From positions 124,001 through 188,000 of the forward strand of contig PIUA01000021.1 of assembly GCA_017577405.1 (NCBI GenBank): a stretch of 64,000 nt of DNA. The letters run 5' to 3'. This document shows positions 60,639 through 64,000 of the stretch, in pieces; positions within the stretch are counted from its first letter, which is position 1, and every line of letters starts with the position of its first letter. The notes under the pieces are model-generated. The model was given only the letters and a program-made list of their open reading frames with translations, did not search any database and was not told the origin of the DNA. The position numbers were made by a program, and so were the translations under genes. The stretch is from Bacillota bacterium (GTDB lineage Bacteria; Bacillota; Limnochordia; Limnochordales; Limnochordaceae).

Positions 60639-61868
60639 TCAGGTGACGTGCCGCATGGCTTCCACCGGCTGGAGCCGACCCGCCACCCAGGCGGGCCAGA
60701 GGGCCGCGGCCAGGGCGGTGCCCACCGCGAAGAGGATGGTGATCACCAGCTGGCCGGTGGTCAACCCGGCGTACATGACCGCCGGAATGCCGAACTCCAC
60801 CGTGTACTCCGTCAGGGCATTGGGGAAGCGGAAGCCTTGGGCCAGCCGGGCGATAAGGCCCAACCCCAGGGCGGTGCCGACGGCCGTCCCCGTCAGGACC
60901 AACACCAAGGACTCGCTGATGACCATCCGCATCACCCGCCAGCGGTCGGCGCCGAGGGCGATGATCACCCCGAACTCCCGGATCCGCTCGGCCAGGCTCA
61001 GGTAGACGGTGTTGACCACCAAGAGGCCCGCCAGGACGAAACCCAGCCCGTTGAACACGAGCATGATGGGATCCACCAGGTCCAGGAGGGTGGCCAGACC
61101 CGGCTCCGCTTCCCGCCAGGTCTTGACGTGCAGTTCGGGTCCCAGGGGCTGGGCGAGCCGGTCCCGAACCTGCTCGAGCCGGTCCTCGTCGGTGATCCGG
61201 TGGAGGTCTGGGAGGTGGAGCTGGAACCGGGTGGCCGCCTCGGGCGCGGCCAGCTCCTGAGCCGCCGCCAGGGAGACGTACGCGGTCCGGCCCTCCAGGG
61301 CCGCTTCGGGAAAGTCCAGAAGGCCCACCAGGGTGTAGGCGCCCGCGCCCAGACCTTCGGTGCCGGGAGCGAAGATGTAGACCACCTCACCCACGTCCAC
61401 CCGCAGCGCCCGGGCCAAGGCCTCCCCGAGCACGATCTCGTCCAAGCTGTCGGGGTCCGGCAGCCGGCCGGCGCTCAGGTAATCCTGGGCAAACTGCCGT
61501 TCAAGGCCCGGGGTCTGGCGGAGGCCCACCAGCTGAATGCCCCGGGAGCGGGAGCCGCCGCTGGCCAGCACCGGGACCTCCAGGAGCACGGCCAGCTCCC
61601 CTTCACCGGCCACCTCCCGCAAGGCGGCCTCCACCCGGGCCGCTTCCCGGATCAGGTGAGCGTCGAACTCCCTGGCTTCATCGGCCCCTGCCCGGGTCAC
61701 CACCAGGTGGCCGGCCCGTTCGGTCAGCACCTGGAACATGCCGTTCTTCATGGCCTCGGCCAGCCCGAAGAAGAGGAGGGTGGAGAGGACTACCAGGGCG
61801 ACGGCACTGGCGGTGACCAGGCTGCGGGCCTTCTGACGCCACAGGTTCCGCCACGCCAGACGCCACAC
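60639..61868 (-). CDS. FtsX/LolE-type ABC transporter permease (second of two)
   Basis: 409 residues. An N-terminal helix (WRNLWRQKARSLVTASAVALVVLSTLLFFGL), a large extracytoplasmic domain (about 45-280), then three C-terminal helices with REFGVIIALGADRWRVMRMVISESLVLVLTG, the FtsX hallmark, and the ending LQPVEAMRHVT. Topology as in LolC/LolE and MacB. GTG start one base after the LolA-like stop. It pairs with the other permease as a likely heterodimer. Confidence 0.92.
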   Translation of the reverse strand: MWRLAWRNLWRQKARSLVTASAVALVVLSTLLFFGLAEAMKNGMFQVLTERAGHLVVTRAGADEAREFDAHLIREAARVEAALREVAGEGELAVLLEVPVLASGGSRSRGIQLVGLRQTPGLERQFAQDYLSAGRLPDPDSLDEIVLGEALARALRVDVGEVVYIFAPGTEGLGAGAYTLVGLLDFPEAALEGRTAYVSLAAAQELAAPEAATRFQLHLPDLHRITDEDRLEQVRDRLAQPLGPELHVKTWREAEPGLATLLDLVDPIMLVFNGLGFVLAGLLVVNTVYLSLAERIREFGVIIALGADRWRVMRMVISESLVLVLTGTAVGTALGLGLIARLAQGFRFPNALTEYTVEFGIPAVMYAGLTTGQLVITILFAVGTALAAALWPAWVAGRLQPVEAMRHVT

Positions 61869-61869
61869 G

Positions 61870-62643
61870 TCAGCGGCCCCCCCGTTCCAGCGCTTGCAGG
61901 GTGAAGCTTCCGGCCGGCAGTTCGATCCCGAAGCGCGCGTCGCTCAGGCGCACCTCGGTCCGGTGGCCGGGGCGGGTGACGTCCTGGACCGCCATCCGCA
62001 GGGGAACCCACCGGTCCCCCACGGGGGTGTACTCGGAGAGCTCGGCCCGCTTCACCACATTCCCCCGCTGGTCGTAGTAGTCGATACGCTGGGGCACCAG
62101 CCGCTCCGCCTCCACCTCCAGCCGTACCTGGCCGTAGGGGGTGGGGGCGCCCGGCTTGGGCACCAGTTCCAGGGTGAGGGTCTGGCCGCTGGAGGCGAGG
62201 ATGGAAGGCGTGTAATCCTCTTCCAGGTCCCGTCCGGCCAGGTCGTTGTAGCTGATGTCCGAGCCCAGGAAGGCGCCGTTGCGGCCGCTGGGCGGGAGCC
62301 TCAGGGAGCGGCCCAGACGGGGGTTGTACACCCAGAGGTCATCTCCGTCGATCAGAAAGGCCTGGCCCGCCTCCCGGGGCGGTTGGACCACCCGGATCAG
62401 CCCCCGGTCCTCCCCGTCGCTGAGGACGGTCATGACATACTGGGTGGTCCGGTTGGGGCGCTCCACGGTGACGGTGTAGGTCCCCTCCAGAGTGCCGCCC
62501 CGGAGGTTGTCCACCACCCTCCGGACGATCTCCGTCGCATCGAGCTCCTGGGCCCCGGCGAGGAGGACCGCCCAGGTGGCTGCCAGCAGGGCCAGAAGGA
62601 GGATCCCCCAAGTCCTCAGCAACCGGTTCGCCATTCGAGCCAT
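61870..62643 (-). CDS. LolA-like outer-membrane lipoprotein-sorting protein
   Basis: 257 residues. A signal peptide (LLRTWGILLLALLAATWAVLLAGAQ) and a LolA/LolB-like half-barrel: DATEIVRRVVDNLRGGTLEGTYTVTVERP, YVMTVLSDGEDRGLIRVVQPPREAGQAFLIDGDDLWVYNPRLGRSLRLP, SDISYNDLAGRDLEEDYTP, VPQRIDYYDQRGNVVKRAELSEYTPVGDRWVPLRM. This matches the family annotated as outer-membrane lipoprotein-sorting protein. It lies between the two permeases. Starts at 62643 (GGGAGG upstream) or 62661 are both possible. Confidence 0.88.
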   Translation of the reverse strand: MARMANRLLRTWGILLLALLAATWAVLLAGAQELDATEIVRRVVDNLRGGTLEGTYTVTVERPNRTTQYVMTVLSDGEDRGLIRVVQPPREAGQAFLIDGDDLWVYNPRLGRSLRLPPSGRNGAFLGSDISYNDLAGRDLEEDYTPSILASSGQTLTLELVPKPGAPTPYGQVRLEVEAERLVPQRIDYYDQRGNVVKRAELSEYTPVGDRWVPLRMAVQDVTRPGHRTEVRLSDARFGIELPAGSFTLQALERGGR

Positions 62644-62698
62644 GGCTTTCCCGCCTCCCATCGTTCCTTTCCTGGTGCTTCGGTTTCCCGGGGCGCGC

Positions 62699-63943
62699 CT
62701 AGGCACTCCGCATCGCCTCCGCGGGCTGGAGCCGGGCCGCCCGCCGGGCGGGGAACAGGGCGCTGAGCCCCACCGCCACCGCCACGGTGATGGCGGAGTA
62801 GAGGATGTACGCGGGCCGTACGGCGCCGTAGAACTCGTCGGCCAGGCCGGTCTCCTGGAATCCCTCGCCGACGGCGGCGAACAGGGGGCCCAAGAGGTTG
62901 TAGCTGGCCAGAAGCCAGGCGACGCCGTAGCCCAGGACCAGCCCGACCCCCCAGCCGACGGCGCAGGCCAAGAGCGCCTCGTAGGTGACCAGGGTGCCCA
63001 GCCGCCGGGGCGGCAGCCCCAGCGCGGCGATGACGCCGAACTCCCGGGTTCGCTCCAAGACGCTGACGAAGATGGTGCTGGCGACGGCCAGGGCGGCGAA
63101 GAGGCCGAGGAAGAGCCCGAGGGGCAGCGCGAAGGCCTTGCCTGCCTCGATGTCGCCCTTGATGGGGCCCACCAGATCCCAGGCCCCCCGAGCCTCCAGA
63201 CCCGGAGGAAGGACCTCCTGGACCCGCCGAGCCACCTCCCCTTCCCTTCCCCGGGGGACATCAAGGGCCAGGGTGGTCGCGGTGGCCACCCCCGTCAGGA
63301 GGCGCGCGTCCTCCAGGTGGCCCACGACCAGGGTCTCATCCAGCCCCGCCACCCCCGTCTCGGCCAGGCCCACCACCGTCAAGCCCAGGGCCTGGGGACC
63401 CGCCAGGGCGCCGGCGCTCACCACCACCCGCTCCCCCACTCGCACGTCGATCCGCTGGGCCAGCTCCTTCCCCAGGACCACCTCGCCGGGCCCTACCAGC
63501 CAGCGCCCTTCCCCGATCTTGTTGGGGATCTGGCTCACCCGCCCCTCGGCCGCGGGGTGGACGCCCCGGATCTCAGCCCCCACGGCGGCATAGGACGATT
63601 GGAGCAGGCCCGGGAAGACCAGGCGGGGCGCGACGGCCCGCACCCCCCGGACCTGGGCCACCGGCTCGATGACGCTCAAGTCGGCCAAGGCATGCTCGGG
63701 ATCGGGATCCTCGTGCCAGGCCGCCGACGCGATCCGGACCGGGGCGGCGATGTAGCGGGCGTAGGCGTTCATCACCGAACCTTCATAGCCATCGATGAAG
63801 CTCCAGTAGATCACCGTCGACAGGGTGGCGTAGGCCACCACGACGATCAGAAGCACCGTCCGCTGGCGGTGACGCCAGAGGTTGCGCCACGCCAGGCGAA
63901 CCAGCGGTGTGGCCGCTGCCCCCTTGGGCGCGGTGCTTGCCAT
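62699..63943 (-). CDS. FtsX/LolC-type ABC transporter permease (first of two)
   Basis: 414 residues with the same topology as its partner: RLAWRNLWRHRQRTVLLIVVVAYATLSTVIYW, a large outer domain, then REFGVIAALGLPPRRLGTLVTYEALLACAVG and the ending LQPAEAMRSA. The ATG at 63943 follows AGAGGTGG; a GTG at 63952 is an alternative. It is the first gene of the operon inside the window; upstream genes may lie beyond 64000. The last 57 bases of the window hold nothing recognisable. Confidence 0.92.
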   Translation of the reverse strand: MASTAPKGAAATPLVRLAWRNLWRHRQRTVLLIVVVAYATLSTVIYWSFIDGYEGSVMNAYARYIAAPVRIASAAWHEDPDPEHALADLSVIEPVAQVRGVRAVAPRLVFPGLLQSSYAAVGAEIRGVHPAAEGRVSQIPNKIGEGRWLVGPGEVVLGKELAQRIDVRVGERVVVSAGALAGPQALGLTVVGLAETGVAGLDETLVVGHLEDARLLTGVATATTLALDVPRGREGEVARRVQEVLPPGLEARGAWDLVGPIKGDIEAGKAFALPLGLFLGLFAALAVASTIFVSVLERTREFGVIAALGLPPRRLGTLVTYEALLACAVGWGVGLVLGYGVAWLLASYNLLGPLFAAVGEGFQETGLADEFYGAVRPAYILYSAITVAVAVGLSALFPARRAARLQPAEAMRSA

Positions 63944-64000
63944 CTCCACCACCTCTTTCCAGACCTCGGGGGGCCCGCCCCCGGCCGCCAGCGTCCATAT

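Overview
Organism. The DNA is G+C-rich throughout, and most real genes are confirmed by strong Shine-Dalgarno sequences (GGAGG types). A spoIIE gene with a Spo0A-box promoter, a SAM-I riboswitch with an intrinsic terminator, classical sigma-A promoters and many GTG/TTG starts point to an endospore-forming member of the Bacillota. Several features argue for an outer membrane: a signal-peptide-bearing beta-barrel-like protein inside a Lol-like ABC operon, a LolA-like carrier, and a MetQ solute-binding protein with no cysteine at all. Diderm lineages are known within Bacillota (Negativicutes, Halanaerobiia, Limnochordia). A high-GC Limnochordia-like spore former fits best, but the assignment is inference. 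Metabolism looks anaerobic or microaerobic: an Rnf complex, two 2-oxoacid:ferredoxin oxidoreductases and a Cu/Zn superoxide dismutase. No insertion sequence, prophage, CRISPR array or rRNA was seen.

Layout. 0-2 kb: tRNA-Leu (cut by the window edge), a cluster of DnaA boxes before a small HTH protein, tRNA-Met, a DoxX protein and tRNA-Lys. 2-9 kb: a carboxylate/sugar-acid island with an SDR divergent from an IclR regulator, a DctPQM TRAP transporter, a second SDR and an Ldh-family dehydrogenase, with hairpins between the cistrons. 9-13.5 kb: VanW protein, nadE and a first OFOR. 13.5-19 kb: spoIIE, ftsH, folB. 19-32 kb: mostly single genes or short operons (HtrA, DNA methyltransferase, PHP phosphatase, YdcF, DEAD-box helicase, CDP-alcohol transferase, DUF502, lepB, radical SAM, PPC-serine protease, luciferase-like oxidoreductase). 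32-34 kb: two small ORFs, a WYL regulator and sodC. 34.4-42 kb: rnfCDGEAB-apbE-Gx/NusG-II, then a convergent ecfT. 42.9-45.8 kb: a second, archaeal-style OFOR. 46-49 kb: SAM-I-controlled metNIQ. 49-55 kb: Ca2+-type P-ATPase, HD-GYP protein, asparagine synthase-like protein. 55-57.5 kb: proS and a probably leaderless methyltransferase. 57.5-64 kb: a minus-strand operon of two FtsX-type permeases, a LolD-like ATPase, a LolA-like protein, a beta-barrel and a double TetR regulator.

How the genes work together. The OFORs would produce reduced ferredoxin, which Rnf would oxidise to pump ions and reduce NAD+. ApbE, encoded with Rnf, would load covalent FMN onto RnfD and onto the unusual double-domain RnfG. 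A Rex/CRP-like palindrome and a 10-bp-period repeat lie before rnf. The last operon looks like a self-contained envelope lipoprotein or outer-membrane trafficking module under its own repressor. Non-standard start codons (ATA, ATT, CTG), each placed just after a perfect ribosome-binding site, recur in at least three genes.
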